Below are positions 8,350-16,274 of a DNA stretch of 64,000 nt, in pieces. The DNA is taken from NCBI RefSeq assembly GCF_900091515.1, contig NZ_LT607410.1:5394001-5458000 (forward strand), written 5' to 3'. Both the position numbers and the translations under genes were made by a program. Position 1 is the first letter of the stretch. Every line of letters starts with the position of its first letter. The notes beneath the pieces were generated by a model, which was not told the origin of the DNA, ran no database searches, and saw nothing but the letters and a program-made list of their open reading frames with translations. The DNA is from Micromonospora purpureochromogenes (lineage in GTDB: Bacteria; Actinomycetota; Actinomycetes; Mycobacteriales; Micromonosporaceae).

Positions 8350-9206
8350 TGGGTCGCCGCCGTGGCGACGACCGGGTCGTCGCGCCGGTCGACACCGGCG
8401 AGGCCGAGCTGGTGCCGGATCCGGACCGCCCCCGCTCGTGGACCCTGCTGCTCGACGGTGCCCCGCAGTCGCACGTGGACCTGGCCGACCCGACCCACCT
8501 GGAGTTCGAGTACGTGCGCCGGATCGGCGCGGCGCTCGACCTGCTCGCCCCGGCCGGCGCGCCGCTGCGGGTGCTGCACCTGGGCGGCGGCGCGCTGACC
8601 CTGCCCCGCTACCTCCAGGCCACCCGCCCCGGCTCCACCCAGCGGGTGTCCGAGGTGGACGCCGCGCTCGTCGAGCTGGTGCGCCGGGCGCTGCCCTGGC
8701 CCGCCGACCCCCGACTGAAGGTGCGGGTCGCCGACGCCCGCGCGACCCTCGCGTCCACCCGGGACGCCGCGTACGACGTGGTGGTCGCCGACGTCTTCGC
8801 CGGCGCGCGTACCCCGGCGCACCTCACCTCGGTCGAGTACGCCGCCGAGGTGGCCCGGGTGCTGGCCCCGTCCGGCTGGTACCTGGCCAATCTCGCCGAC
8901 GGTCCACCACTGCGGCACGCCCGGGCCCAGGTGGCCACGGTCCGCACCGTGCTGCCCCGGGCCTGCCTGATCGGCGACGCGGCGGTGCTGCGCGGTCGCC
9001 GCTACGGCAATCTGGTGCTGGTCGCGGGCCGGGTCGAGCCGCCGGTGCCGGAGCTGACCCGGCGCGCCGCCGGGGACTGGTTCCCCGGGCGGGTGGTGGC
9101 CGGCGCGGAACTCGACCGGTTCGCCGGGGGCGCGCCGGTGGTGAGCGACGCCGACGCGACCGACTCCACCCCGCCGCCGCCCGGAATTTTTTCGGTACGT
9201 CGTTGA
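8349..9206 (+). CDS. Spermidine-synthase-like SAM-dependent methyltransferase
   Basis: 285 residues with a Rossmann methyltransferase fold: glycine-rich motif I VLHLGGGALTLPRYL, the acidic SEVDAALVELVRRALP motif (ribose binding), then VRVADARATL and DVVVADVFAG. This arrangement is typical of actinobacterial 'fused spermidine synthase' proteins. Several polyamine-synthase substrate residues are not obvious, so a methyltransferase or aminopropyltransferase role is open. It is translationally coupled to the NurA-like gene and ends the operon. Its link to DNA repair is positional only. Confidence 0.7.
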   Translation: MGRRRGDDRVVAPVDTGEAELVPDPDRPRSWTLLLDGAPQSHVDLADPTHLEFEYVRRIGAALDLLAPAGAPLRVLHLGGGALTLPRYLQATRPGSTQRVSEVDAALVELVRRALPWPADPRLKVRVADARATLASTRDAAYDVVVADVFAGARTPAHLTSVEYAAEVARVLAPSGWYLANLADGPPLRHARAQVATVRTVLPRACLIGDAAVLRGRRYGNLVLVAGRVEPPVPELTRRAAGDWFPGRVVAGAELDRFAGGAPVVSDADATDSTPPPPGIFSVRR

Positions 9207-9286
9207 TCCGCTGGGCCGACCCGCACGTATCACCGGGCGGCCCTCCCCGTGGGCCGGCTGATGTCGTTGGACACCAGGAGGTCTGC

Positions 9287-9289
9287 ATG
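9287..9289 (+). promoter_or_regulatory. Alternative sigma-factor start with strong ribosome-binding site
   Basis: CAGGAGGT (9275-9282) lies 4-5 nt before ATG 9287. The frame is open into the sigma gene and would add 46 residues. It competes with GTG 9425, which has no Shine-Dalgarno sequence but follows a CAGAAT box (9413-9418) by 6 nt, as expected for a leaderless transcript. Confidence 0.4.
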
Positions 9290-9424
9290 CACGCGGTCGC
9301 GGCCGGCTTGCACGGTGAGATGGCCAGGCCAGGGTGGATGTTCGCCCGGGCCCAGCCCCAGTCCCGTGCCTCGAGGTCGGGCCGGGGGGTCGACGCGGGC
9401 CCCACCGATCGCCAGAATGGCCCG

Positions 9425-9985
9425 GTGACGCCGCGACCGGCGCCCGGACGCCACCAGGCGGCGTCCCCTGAGGCCAGTCATTCCGACCAGCTCGTCCGCC
9501 TGCTCTACGCCGAGCACGCCGGGCCGCTGCTGATGTTCGTGATGCGGCTGACCGGCGGTGACCGGCAGCGCGCCGAGGACATCGTGCAGGAGACCCTGCT
9601 GCGGGCCTGGCGCAACGCGCACCGCCTCGGCGTGCAGGGCCAGGGTTCGCTACGGCCCTGGCTGGTGACCGTTGCCCGGAGGATTGCCATCGACGAGCAC
9701 CGCAGTGAACAGGCCCGGCCGGCGGAGACGTACGACCGGGACCTGACCGCGTTCGCCGAGGCGGACAGCACCGACCGCGTGCTGCGCACGATGACCGTGG
9801 CCGACGCGCTGCGTACGCTGAGCCAGTCGCACCGGGAGATCCTGGTGGCGACGTACTTCCGGGGCCGCACGGTGCCGGAGGCGGCCGAGGAGCTGGGCCT
9901 TCCGCTCGGCACCGCCAAGTCGCGGGTCTACTACGCCCTGCGCGCGCTGCGCACGGCTCTGCAGGAGAGGGGGGTGACGGAATGA
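9425..9985 (+). CDS. ECF-type RNA polymerase sigma factor
   Basis: 186 residues from GTG 9425. Region 2 (about residues 25-90) includes LLMFVMRLTGGDRQRAEDIVQETLLRAWRNA in consecutive parts and the following basic RPWLVTVARRIAID stretch. Region 4 (about 125-180) carries the SQSHREILVATYFRG and TVPEAAEELGLPLGTAKSRV helix-turn-helix. It directs polymerase to a small regulon and is held by the anti-sigma encoded next (4-nt overlap ATGA). It resembles the SigL/SigK-like actinobacterial ECFs. The start is ambiguous: ATG 9287 with a strong ribosome-binding site would make 232 residues, but the extra N-terminus looks unlike a sigma domain. Confidence 0.85.
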   Translation: MTPRPAPGRHQAASPEASHSDQLVRLLYAEHAGPLLMFVMRLTGGDRQRAEDIVQETLLRAWRNAHRLGVQGQGSLRPWLVTVARRIAIDEHRSEQARPAETYDRDLTAFAEADSTDRVLRTMTVADALRTLSQSHREILVATYFRGRTVPEAAEELGLPLGTAKSRVYYALRALRTALQERGVTE

Positions 9986-10767
9986 GCCGGGCAGACCACA
10001 TGGACGTTGCCGCGTACGCGCTCGGCGTGCTGGACGAGCAGGACACCGAACGGTTCGAGGAGCACCTCGCCACCTGCTGGGCCTGTGCCGCGGAGCTGGA
10101 GACGATGGTCCCGGTGGTGGGGCTGCTCGCCGACATCGACGGCGAGACGATGATGGCGATGGAGCACACCGCCACCGACCCGGCCCTGCTGGACCGTACC
10201 CTCGTCGCGGTCCGCACCCACCGGCGTCGCGCCCAGTTCCGGCGGGTCTTCGCCACCGCCGCCGCGGTGGTGGCGGTCGGCGCGCTGAGCGGCCTGGGGG
10301 TGGCCGTCCTCGACGGCAACGGCAACAGCGGCGGCGACCAGGTGATCGCCGAGCCGACGGTGACCGCGACGGTGGACGGCCCGGCGAGCCCGCAGCCCAC
10401 CCGCTCCGGGCCGGCCGTCGGCGGCAACGAGATCGAGGGCGAGCAGCACGACGCCACGGACGGCAGCACCGGCGTGAAGGCCACCATGTGGCTGGCCCGC
10501 AAGGAGTACGGCACCTGGATCGGGTTCAACCTGACCCGGCTGCCCGGTCCGCGCACCTGCCGGCTGGTGGTGGTCCGCAAGAACTCCACCACCGAGGTGG
10601 TCTCCACCTGGTCCGTGCCGGGCACCGGCTACGGCACCAACACCAACCCCCAGGACCTCCAGCTGGAGGCGTCCACCTCGGCGCCGCCCGGCGACATCGT
10701 CAAGGTCCAGGTGCAGTCGGTCGACGCGAACGGGGTGGCCAGCCCGCTGGTGACCGTCGTCCCCTGA
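9982..10767 (+). CDS. Zinc-finger anti-sigma factor, membrane-bound
   Basis: 261 residues. The N-terminal anti-sigma domain has the zf-HC2 signature HLATCWACAAE (H-x3-C-x2-C) near residues 33-43. One transmembrane helix (about 85-107) follows a basic stretch. The extracytoplasmic part has a Thr/Pro/Gly linker and a C-terminal domain of about 100 residues containing WLARKEYGTWIGFNL. This matches actinobacterial RskA/anti-sigma-K-like proteins that release their sigma factor on an extracytoplasmic signal. Overlap with the sigma gene shows co-translation. A strong terminator hairpin lies at 10784-10811. Confidence 0.85.
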   Translation: MSRADHMDVAAYALGVLDEQDTERFEEHLATCWACAAELETMVPVVGLLADIDGETMMAMEHTATDPALLDRTLVAVRTHRRRAQFRRVFATAAAVVAVGALSGLGVAVLDGNGNSGGDQVIAEPTVTATVDGPASPQPTRSGPAVGGNEIEGEQHDATDGSTGVKATMWLARKEYGTWIGFNLTRLPGPRTCRLVVVRKNSTTEVVSTWSVPGTGYGTNTNPQDLQLEASTSAPPGDIVKVQVQSVDANGVASPLVTVVP

Positions 10768-10783
10768 CCGGCGAACTCCCGAT

Positions 10784-10811
10784 CGGCGCCGGCCCGCGTG
10801 GGCCGGCGCCG
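10784..10811 (+). terminator. Intrinsic terminator hairpin after the sigma/anti-sigma operon
   Basis: A perfect 12-bp stem (CGGCGCCGGCCC / GGGCCGGCGCCG) has a GCGT loop and is followed by a short T run. Confidence 0.75.
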
Positions 10812-10896
10812 TTTCGGCTCTGTGGCGGTGCCGACGCCGACGTGCCTGCACACGTACGCGGACCCGGAACGGTTCAACGGGCTTGAGTGAAATTGC

Positions 10897-10926
10897 CCAC
10901 TGTCAATCGTTCAACCTTGACAGTGG
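10897..10926. promoter_or_regulatory. Perfect 10-bp inverted repeat upstream of the lipoprotein gene
   Basis: CCACTGTCAA (10897-10906) and TTGACAGTGG (10917-10926) flank a 10-nt spacer, 45 bp before the lipoprotein start. The right arm contains TTGACA, a consensus -35. Symmetry with one-turn arm spacing suits a dimeric regulator. No T tract follows, so a terminator is less likely. Confidence 0.55.
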
Positions 10927-10970
10927 ACCCTCCGTACTACTCGGTGAACTGCCAAGAATGAGGAGGGCAC

Positions 10971-11630
10971 GTGGCACAGATGAAGCGAACCGTCATCGTC
11001 GCGAGCGCGATGGTCGCACTTACGGCCTGCGCTCCCGCGGGTTACGACGGGGCGAACTCCAGCGCTGCCGAGCCGGTCGCCGTCGCCGCGGCCGAGCCCA
11101 CCGCGGCGGTCGAACCGGAGGCCTCCGCCTCCGCCGAAGCGCCCGCCGCCGAGCAGGCGCCGCCCCCCGCCGACGTGCGCCTGACCGACGAGCTGGTCGG
11201 CAAGAAGGTCGCCCGGATGGGCAATGTGGTCACCGACCAGGACGGCTGGATCCTCTACCGCTTCGACAAGGACTCCAACGATCCGCCGTCGTCGAACTGC
11301 GTGGACAAGTGCGCCCAGGTGTGGCCGCCCGCGCTGACCGACGGCAACCCGCAGCTGGAGGGCGTCTCCGACGACAAGGTCGGCACCGTCACCCGCCAGG
11401 ACGGCACCCGGCAGATCACCATCGGGGGCTGGCCGGTCTACCGCTACATCGGTGACAAGAAGCCCGGCCAGTGGAAGGGCCAGGGCGTCGGCGGCACCTG
11501 GTTCGTGGTGGACCCGAACGGCAAGAAGAACCTGACCTGCCTGCCGACCGGCACCCCGAAGGCGGTCGCCCCGCCGGCGGCCGGCGACTCGGGCGGCGCG
11601 GACGCGGGCGGCTCCGGCTACTCGTACTGA
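10971..11630 (+). CDS. Lipoprotein with secreted repeats of unknown function (COG4315-like)
   Basis: 219 residues. GTG 10971 follows GAGGAGG. The signal peptide ends in a lipobox (VALTAC, Cys near residue 20), then comes an Ala/Glu/Pro-rich linker to about residue 70. The globular part has two copies of the secreted-repeat motif: NVVTDQDGWILYRFDKDS with the CVDKCAQVWPP cysteine pair, and TRQDGTRQITIGGWPVYRY. The function of this family is unknown. Its position after an ECF sigma/anti-sigma pair, behind a palindromic site, suggests it belongs to that envelope regulon. Confidence 0.8.
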   Translation: MAQMKRTVIVASAMVALTACAPAGYDGANSSAAEPVAVAAAEPTAAVEPEASASAEAPAAEQAPPPADVRLTDELVGKKVARMGNVVTDQDGWILYRFDKDSNDPPSSNCVDKCAQVWPPALTDGNPQLEGVSDDKVGTVTRQDGTRQITIGGWPVYRYIGDKKPGQWKGQGVGGTWFVVDPNGKKNLTCLPTGTPKAVAPPAAGDSGGADAGGSGYSY

Positions 11631-11982
11631 TCTCCCGCCGCCACTCAGGACGCGGTGGCCGGTCGCAGCCGGGGAGGGCGCGGCCGGCCATCGTCACAGA
11701 TACGGGACGACGGCGCACCGGCAGCGTCGCGCGCCCGAAGGTCGTGGCGCCGGTCCGCCGGGGCCGGCGCCACGCGCCGTTCGCCGGACCCCCTCCCCCA
11801 CGGATCCCCGGGACGGACGAGGGCGGTGGCGCGCCCGACGCCAGCAGACGCGCCGCCGAGGTCACCCCAACCCGCACCCACGGCCGTCCGCGGCCGGTCC
11901 GCCTCGGGACGGAGACACCGTCGACGTGCAGGGCGTCGGCGGTGTCGTCCGTCACCGGGGCGGCACGTGGCAGAGTGTCCGG
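11631..11982. other. 352-bp intergenic region without a convincing gene
   Basis: Open frames here lack ribosome-binding sites and recognisable protein sequence. A perfect 10-bp hairpin (GTGGCGCCGG/CCGGCGCCAC, 11744-11773) could end transcription from the lipoprotein gene. Near the right end a CAGAGT box (11971-11976) lies 6 nt before the glycosylase GTG. Confidence 0.5.
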
Positions 11983-12903
11983 GTGACCTGGACCGAGCCC
12001 GCCGCGCGCCGGGCGCTGCGCCCGCCCGCCGACTACCGGCTGGCCGCCTCCGTCCGGTCGCTCACCTTCAGCCCGTACGACCCGTGTGCGCGGATCGCCG
12101 CCGACACCTTCTGGTACGCCACCCGCACTCCGGCCGGGCCGGCCACCCTCGCGCTGCGCTCCGGCGGCGGGGAGCTGCTGGCCGAGGGGTACGGCCCCGG
12201 GGCCGACTGGGTGGTCGAGCGCGCCGACGCGATCGCCGGGCTGCGCGACGACCTCACCGGGTTCAGAGAGCTGGCCGCCGCGCACCCGCTGGTGGCCCGG
12301 CTGGCCGCTCAGCACCGGGGGCGGCGGATGCCGGCCACCGGCCAGGTCTTCCCCCGGCTGCTGCGGGCGATCTTCGAGCAGAAGGTGACCGGCAAGGAGG
12401 CGTACCGGGCGTACGCGGCGACCGTCCGGCACTTCGGCGAGCCGGCGCCGGGGCCGATGCAGCCGCTGCTGCTGCCGCCCGGGCCGGAGGTGGTGGCCGC
12501 CGCGCCGTACTGGGTCTTCCACCCGTTCGGCGTGGAGCAGCGCCGGGCCGACACGCTGCGCCGGGCCGCCGCCGTCGCCGACCGGCTGGAACGCTGCGCG
12601 GACAGCACCGAGGCCACCCGGCGGCTGACCGCGATCGCGGGCATCGGCCCGTGGACCGCCGCCGAGGTGGTCCGGATCGCGTACGGCGACCCGGACGCGG
12701 TCAGCGTCGGCGACTACCACGTGCCGAACACGGTCGCCTGGGCGCTGGCCGGTGAGGCGCGCGGTGACGACGCCCGGATGCTGGCCCTGCTGGAGCCGTT
12801 CCGGGGGCATCGCGGGCGGGTCTGCGGGCTGCTGGAGGCCGCCGGGATCCAGGCGCCGAAGTTCGGGCCGCGCGCGCCGATCCGCTCCTTCGCCCGCTTC
12901 TGA
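11983..12903 (+). CDS. DNA-3-methyladenine glycosylase II-like (AlkA/HhH-GPD)
   Basis: 306 residues from GTG 11983, chosen for the CAGAGT box 6 nt upstream (leaderless) and because protein similarity begins there. The C-terminal half shows the helix-hairpin-helix LTAIAGIGPWTAAEVV and then VGDYHVPN, containing the conserved catalytic-type Asp of the HhH-GPD superfamily. The N-terminal ~100 residues form the AlkA-like mixed domain. It would excise alkylated bases. It is monocistronic here and lies within a window rich in DNA repair genes. Confidence 0.8.
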   Translation: MTWTEPAARRALRPPADYRLAASVRSLTFSPYDPCARIAADTFWYATRTPAGPATLALRSGGGELLAEGYGPGADWVVERADAIAGLRDDLTGFRELAAAHPLVARLAAQHRGRRMPATGQVFPRLLRAIFEQKVTGKEAYRAYAATVRHFGEPAPGPMQPLLLPPGPEVVAAAPYWVFHPFGVEQRRADTLRRAAAVADRLERCADSTEATRRLTAIAGIGPWTAAEVVRIAYGDPDAVSVGDYHVPNTVAWALAGEARGDDARMLALLEPFRGHRGRVCGLLEAAGIQAPKFGPRAPIRSFARF

Positions 12904-12962
12904 TCCCTCCTGGGCCGTCTCCGGCCCTCGGCTGAGCGCCCGCCCGGCCGTGGCGGCCGGCG

Positions 12963-13466
12963 TCAGCGCCGGGCGCAGAGGCGGCGCAGGGTGCGGGCGA
13001 GCCAGTGCGCGTACCCGTGCTGGACGACGCGGCCGGCGGGCCCGGCCGCGCGCATGAACCAGCGGTCCGGCCGGCTGAACGCGGTCACCTCGAACCAGAC
13101 CGCGCCGGCGTCGTCGCGGGTGACCAGGAATGCCTCCTCCCCGCGCGCCGGGTGCCCGGGCAGGGTGCCGTAGCCGAAACCGGCGCTGCGCTCGTCGTCG
13201 GAGACCCAGACCACCTCGCACGGGCCCCAGACCCGCAGCGGCCCCACCCCCAGGCCCGTGGTGACCCGGACGCCCGGGGTGGCGCGCGGCGCGTCGGTGC
13301 GCATCCGGAAGCCGGCCGTCCGGTGCAGCCGCCAGGTCAGCACCGCCTCGGCGGCGACGGCGTAGCACCCCTCGGGCAGCCGGTACCGGTGGCGCACGTG
13401 GTGCCAGCCGGCCGGCAGCCGCCCGTGCCGGGTCGCCCCGACCTCCTGGTACGTCAGCTCGGACAC
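12963..13466 (-). CDS. DUF1990 family protein
   Basis: 167 residues. It contains the family hallmarks LTYQEVGATR at the N-terminus, GYGTLPGHPARGEEAF in the middle and FSRPDRWFMRAAGP near the end. DUF1990 has no firmly established biochemical role. GTG start at 13466 (complement). It is divergent from the GNAT gene, with a long hairpin between them. Confidence 0.85.
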   Translation of the reverse strand: MSELTYQEVGATRHGRLPAGWHHVRHRYRLPEGCYAVAAEAVLTWRLHRTAGFRMRTDAPRATPGVRVTTGLGVGPLRVWGPCEVVWVSDDERSAGFGYGTLPGHPARGEEAFLVTRDDAGAVWFEVTAFSRPDRWFMRAAGPAGRVVQHGYAHWLARTLRRLCARR

Positions 13467-13541
13467 GCGTCCAGCCTAGGCCGTGTCTCCCGGATCGCGC
13501 CGAGCCGAGACGAGGCCCAGGCGGCGCTTCCTCCGACCTCG

Positions 13542-13604
13542 CGTTGATCATGAAGTTGTTGTCCCGCCACGCCGCGGTTGCCGACAACAACTTCATGATC
13601 GACG
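13542..13604. repeat. Dispersed hairpin, family 1, copy A
   Basis: 22-bp arms 13542-13563 and 13583-13604 differ at one position and share the core TTGATCATGAAGTTGT. They are followed by ~65 bp of extremely G-rich DNA. The element lies between divergent genes, so it cannot be a simple terminator. Related copies are at 14684-14743 and 44313-44373. Confidence 0.85.
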
Positions 13605-13672
13605 GGTCGGGGGTGGGGGGTGGACTGGTGGGCGGGCGGGGTGGGTGGGTGGTGGTGTGGTGGGGTGGGGTG

Positions 13673-14164
13673 GTGACCCAGGTGATCGTGGGACCGGCCG
13701 GCGTCGCGGACGCCGGGGAGATCCTCACTGTGCAGCGCGCCGCCTACGTCGCCGAGGCCCAGCGGTACACCGACCCGCTCCTGCCGCCGTTGACCGAAAC
13801 CCTCGATGAGGTGCGGGCGGTGCTGGCCGGGCCGACGATCGTGCTCGCCGCGCGGGCCGGGCACCGGCTGGTCGGCTCGGTGCGCGCCCGGGTGACCGGC
13901 GACACCGCCCACGTCGGACGGCTCTCGGTCGCCCCGGACCAGCAGGGTCGTGGCATCGGCAGCGCGCTGCTGGACGCGGTCGAGTCGGCGTGCGCCGGTC
14001 GGGCCGCCCGGCTCGAACTCTTCACCGGCGCCCAGAGCGCGGACAACCTGCGGTTCTACGCGCGGCACGGCTACCGGATCGTCGGGCACCGGCCGGACCC
14101 GAACGGGGTACGGCTGGCCGTGCTGGAGAAGCCGCTGGTCAGCCCCGCTCGCAGCGCGCCCTGA
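13673..14164 (+). CDS. GNAT family N-acetyltransferase
   Basis: 163 residues from GTG 13673 (GTG 13670 is equally possible). The acetyl-CoA-binding motif A reads LSVAPDQQGRGIGSALL (Q-x-x-G-x-G), and the C-terminal NLRFYARHGYRIVG is the usual GNAT beta6-7 region. Substrate unknown. The frame extends upstream through the hairpin and G-rich tract, but that part is not protein-like. The 3' end overlaps the convergent SRPBCC gene by 26 bp. Confidence 0.8.
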   Translation: MTQVIVGPAGVADAGEILTVQRAAYVAEAQRYTDPLLPPLTETLDEVRAVLAGPTIVLAARAGHRLVGSVRARVTGDTAHVGRLSVAPDQQGRGIGSALLDAVESACAGRAARLELFTGAQSADNLRFYARHGYRIVGHRPDPNGVRLAVLEKPLVSPARSAP

Positions 14165-14561
14165 GCCCATCCGCCTCGAGCCGCAGGTAGCGCCGGATCA
14201 GCCGGCCGCCGAGCAGACCGGTCAGCGGCGCGAGCGGGCCGGTCTGCACCACCACGAGGTCCGCCCGGACCCGGCCGTCGGAGAGCGGCACGAGCCGGTG
14301 CTCGCCCCGGGTGCGCACCCCGGGGCTGTCCGACTCCCAGGCGAAGAAGCGGGGCGCGTCGATCTCGGTGACCCGCCAGAGCGCCGGACGCAGCCGGGGC
14401 TGCTCCAGCCGGGCGGTCGAGCCGAGCGTCAACGGGCCGGGCTCCAGCCGCCGGGCGGCGCGGACCGAGGCGGTCCACTCCGGCCAGCGCTCGACGTCGG
14501 TCTGCACCGCCCAGACGCGATCGATGTCCGCCTCGATCTCCGTCGACGTCGCGAACCGCAC
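14139..14561 (-). CDS. SRPBCC (START-like) family protein
   Basis: 140 residues from GTG 14561 (complement), chosen for the GGGGAGGG ribosome-binding site just upstream. The start FATSTEIEADIDRVWAVQTDVERWPEW is the typical polyketide-cyclase/SRPBCC opening in two adjacent parts, and later GEHRLVPLSDGRVRADLVV fits the fold. Such proteins bind hydrophobic ligands; the ligand is unknown. Confidence 0.75.
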   Translation of the reverse strand: MRFATSTEIEADIDRVWAVQTDVERWPEWTASVRAARRLEPGPLTLGSTARLEQPRLRPALWRVTEIDAPRFFAWESDSPGVRTRGEHRLVPLSDGRVRADLVVVQTGPLAPLTGLLGGRLIRRYLRLEADGLRARCERG

Positions 14562-14683
14562 GGCACCCTCCCCGTCGCCCCGGCAGCGCACCGCGCGCCA
14601 CCTCACCCTGACGAGCGTGCCCGCTCGACCGTGACGCGGGCATCCCCCACCCGGCCGCCCGCACCCAACCCGCCGCCCACCTC

Positions 14684-14743
14684 GGTGATCAAGAAGTTTG
14701 CGTCGCACCGGGTGCGATTTCAGACCCAAACCTCTTGATCACC
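14684..14743. repeat. Dispersed hairpin, family 1, copy B
   Basis: Arms 14684-14704 and 14723-14743 match at 19 of 21 positions (core GGTGATCAAGA-GTTTG). A second, inner stem CGCACC/GGTGCG sits in the loop. C-rich DNA lies to the left and G-rich DNA to the right. It lies between two leftward genes. Confidence 0.75.
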
Positions 14744-14779
14744 CAGCGGACGGGTTCGGGGGCGGGGCTGGGGCGGGGG

Positions 14780-14980
14780 TCAGGCGGCTTCGCGGAGGTC
14801 GGCCAGGTCGAGCGGGGTACGCCGGCGCAGCAGCTCCTCCAGCTCGGTCACGGTGCCGACCTCGCCGAGTACGTCCTTGCCGCCGCCGAACTCGGCCGGA
14901 TAGCGGCGGACCAGCCGATAGCGCTGCCGGCCCCGGATCAGCTCCACGCTGACCCGCCACCGCCCGCAGCAGCAGCACAC
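14780..14980 (-). CDS. Small cysteine-rich protein of unknown function
   Basis: 66 residues from GTG 14980 (complement), with GGTGGAG 4-10 nt upstream. It begins with four consecutive cysteines (VCCCCGRWRVSVEL), then a basic strand-like segment (RGRQRYRLVRRYP) and a helical C-terminus (TVTELEELLRRRTPLDLADL). No family recognised. The Cys cluster could bind metal or be redox-sensitive. It is divergent from the LigC gene. Confidence 0.5.
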   Translation of the reverse strand: MCCCCGRWRVSVELIRGRQRYRLVRRYPAEFGGGKDVLGEVGTVTELEELLRRRTPLDLADLREAA

Positions 14981-15125
14981 CCACTCCACCCGGCGACGGT
15001 AGCTCTGAGCTGCGCAAACGTGATTCGTACGGGAGGGACGGACGGGACGGACTCCGGACACGCCGCACCGCCGCCGCCGGTGATCTGCCTCACGACTGTC
15101 GGCACCGTCTGATTGACTGGTCGCC

Positions 15126-16241
15126 GTGGACCTGCCGATCAATCCCCCAGTGGAGCCGATGCTGGCCAAGAGCGTGGCCAAGCTGCCCACCGACCCCGGT
15201 CTGACGTACGAGCCGAAGTGGGACGGTTTCCGGTGCATCGTGTTCCGCGACGGCGACGAGGTCGAGCTGGCCAGCCGGGGCGGCAAGATGATGACGCGAT
15301 ACTTCCCCGAGGTGGTCGAGCAGGCCCGCCGGCAGCTGCCCGAGCGGTGCGCCGTCGACGGTGAGCTGATCGTGATCCGTCGGGACGGCCCGAGCGGCCA
15401 GCCCCGGCTCGACTTCGAGCTGCTCGCCCAGCGCATCCACCCGGCCGCCTCCCGGGTGAAGCTGCTGGCCGAGACGACCCCGGCCGACTTCGTCGCCTTC
15501 GACCTGCTCGCCCTCGGCGACGAGCTGCTGCTCGACGAGCCGTACCCGCGCCGCCGGGCCCGGCTGGAGCAGGCGCTGGCCGGCGTCCGCCCGCCGGTGC
15601 ACGTCACCCAGGTGACCACCGACCCGGAGACGGCCCGCCGCTGGTTCGACGTGTTCGAGGGCGCCGGGCTGGACGGGTTGATCGTCAAGCCGGCCGAGCT
15701 GCCGTACGAGCCGGGCAAGCGGTCGATGTTCAAGGTCAAGCACGCCCGGACGGCCGACGTGGTGGTGGCCGGCTTCCGCTGGCACAAGTCCGGCCCGGTG
15801 GTCGGCTCGCTCCTGCTCGGCCTCTACGACGACGCCGGGGTGCTGCACCATGTCGGGGTGAGCGCCTCGTTCACCATGGCCCGGCGCGCGGAGCTGCTGG
15901 AGGAGCTGGCCCCCTACCGGGACATCGGCGACGAGCATCCGTGGGTGCACGGCGACCACGAGCGGGGCCAGCGCATCCCGGGCGGGGTGAGCCGCTGGAC
16001 CGGCACCAAGAACCTCGAATGGGAGCCGCTGCGCCCCGACCTGGTGGTCGAGGTGGGCTACGACGCGATGGAGGGCGACCGGTTCCGGCACACCGCCCGG
16101 TTCGTCCGCTGGCGCCCCGACCGAGACCCCCGGTCCTGCCGCTACGACCAGCTCGACCGGCCGGTCCGCTTCGATGTGGACCAGGTGCTGCGCGGCGACC
16201 CGACGGCCACCGTGGAGCCGGCCACCGCCGGCCCCGCGTAG
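15126..16241 (+). CDS. ligC: ATP-dependent DNA ligase, LigC type
   Basis: 371 residues, the LigC size (~350-370), with no polymerase or nuclease domain. Motif I, with the nucleotidyl-Lys, is EPKWDGFR (about residues 26-33). Motif III region is VAFDLL, motif IV GLDGLIVKP and motif V RSMFKVKHARTADVVV. The C-terminal OB-fold contains LRPDLVVEVGYDAMEGDRFRH, split over two strands. It seals nicks in short-patch or end-joining repair alongside LigD-type polymerases, one of which is encoded at 28819-29856. Monocistronic; GTG start. Confidence 0.9.
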   Translation: MDLPINPPVEPMLAKSVAKLPTDPGLTYEPKWDGFRCIVFRDGDEVELASRGGKMMTRYFPEVVEQARRQLPERCAVDGELIVIRRDGPSGQPRLDFELLAQRIHPAASRVKLLAETTPADFVAFDLLALGDELLLDEPYPRRRARLEQALAGVRPPVHVTQVTTDPETARRWFDVFEGAGLDGLIVKPAELPYEPGKRSMFKVKHARTADVVVAGFRWHKSGPVVGSLLLGLYDDAGVLHHVGVSASFTMARRAELLEELAPYRDIGDEHPWVHGDHERGQRIPGGVSRWTGTKNLEWEPLRPDLVVEVGYDAMEGDRFRHTARFVRWRPDRDPRSCRYDQLDRPVRFDVDQVLRGDPTATVEPATAGPA

Positions 16242-16274
16242 CCTGGCCGTCGACACGATCATGGAGGCTCGCTG

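Noticed and set aside
11645..11881. 78-codon complement frame in the 11.6-12.0 kb gap
   Set aside because: No ribosome-binding site and composition like random GC-rich DNA.
13544..13672. Upstream extension of the GNAT gene through the hairpin
   Set aside because: It would translate a palindrome and a G-rich tract (GGRGGWVVVWWGG) that do not belong to the GNAT fold.
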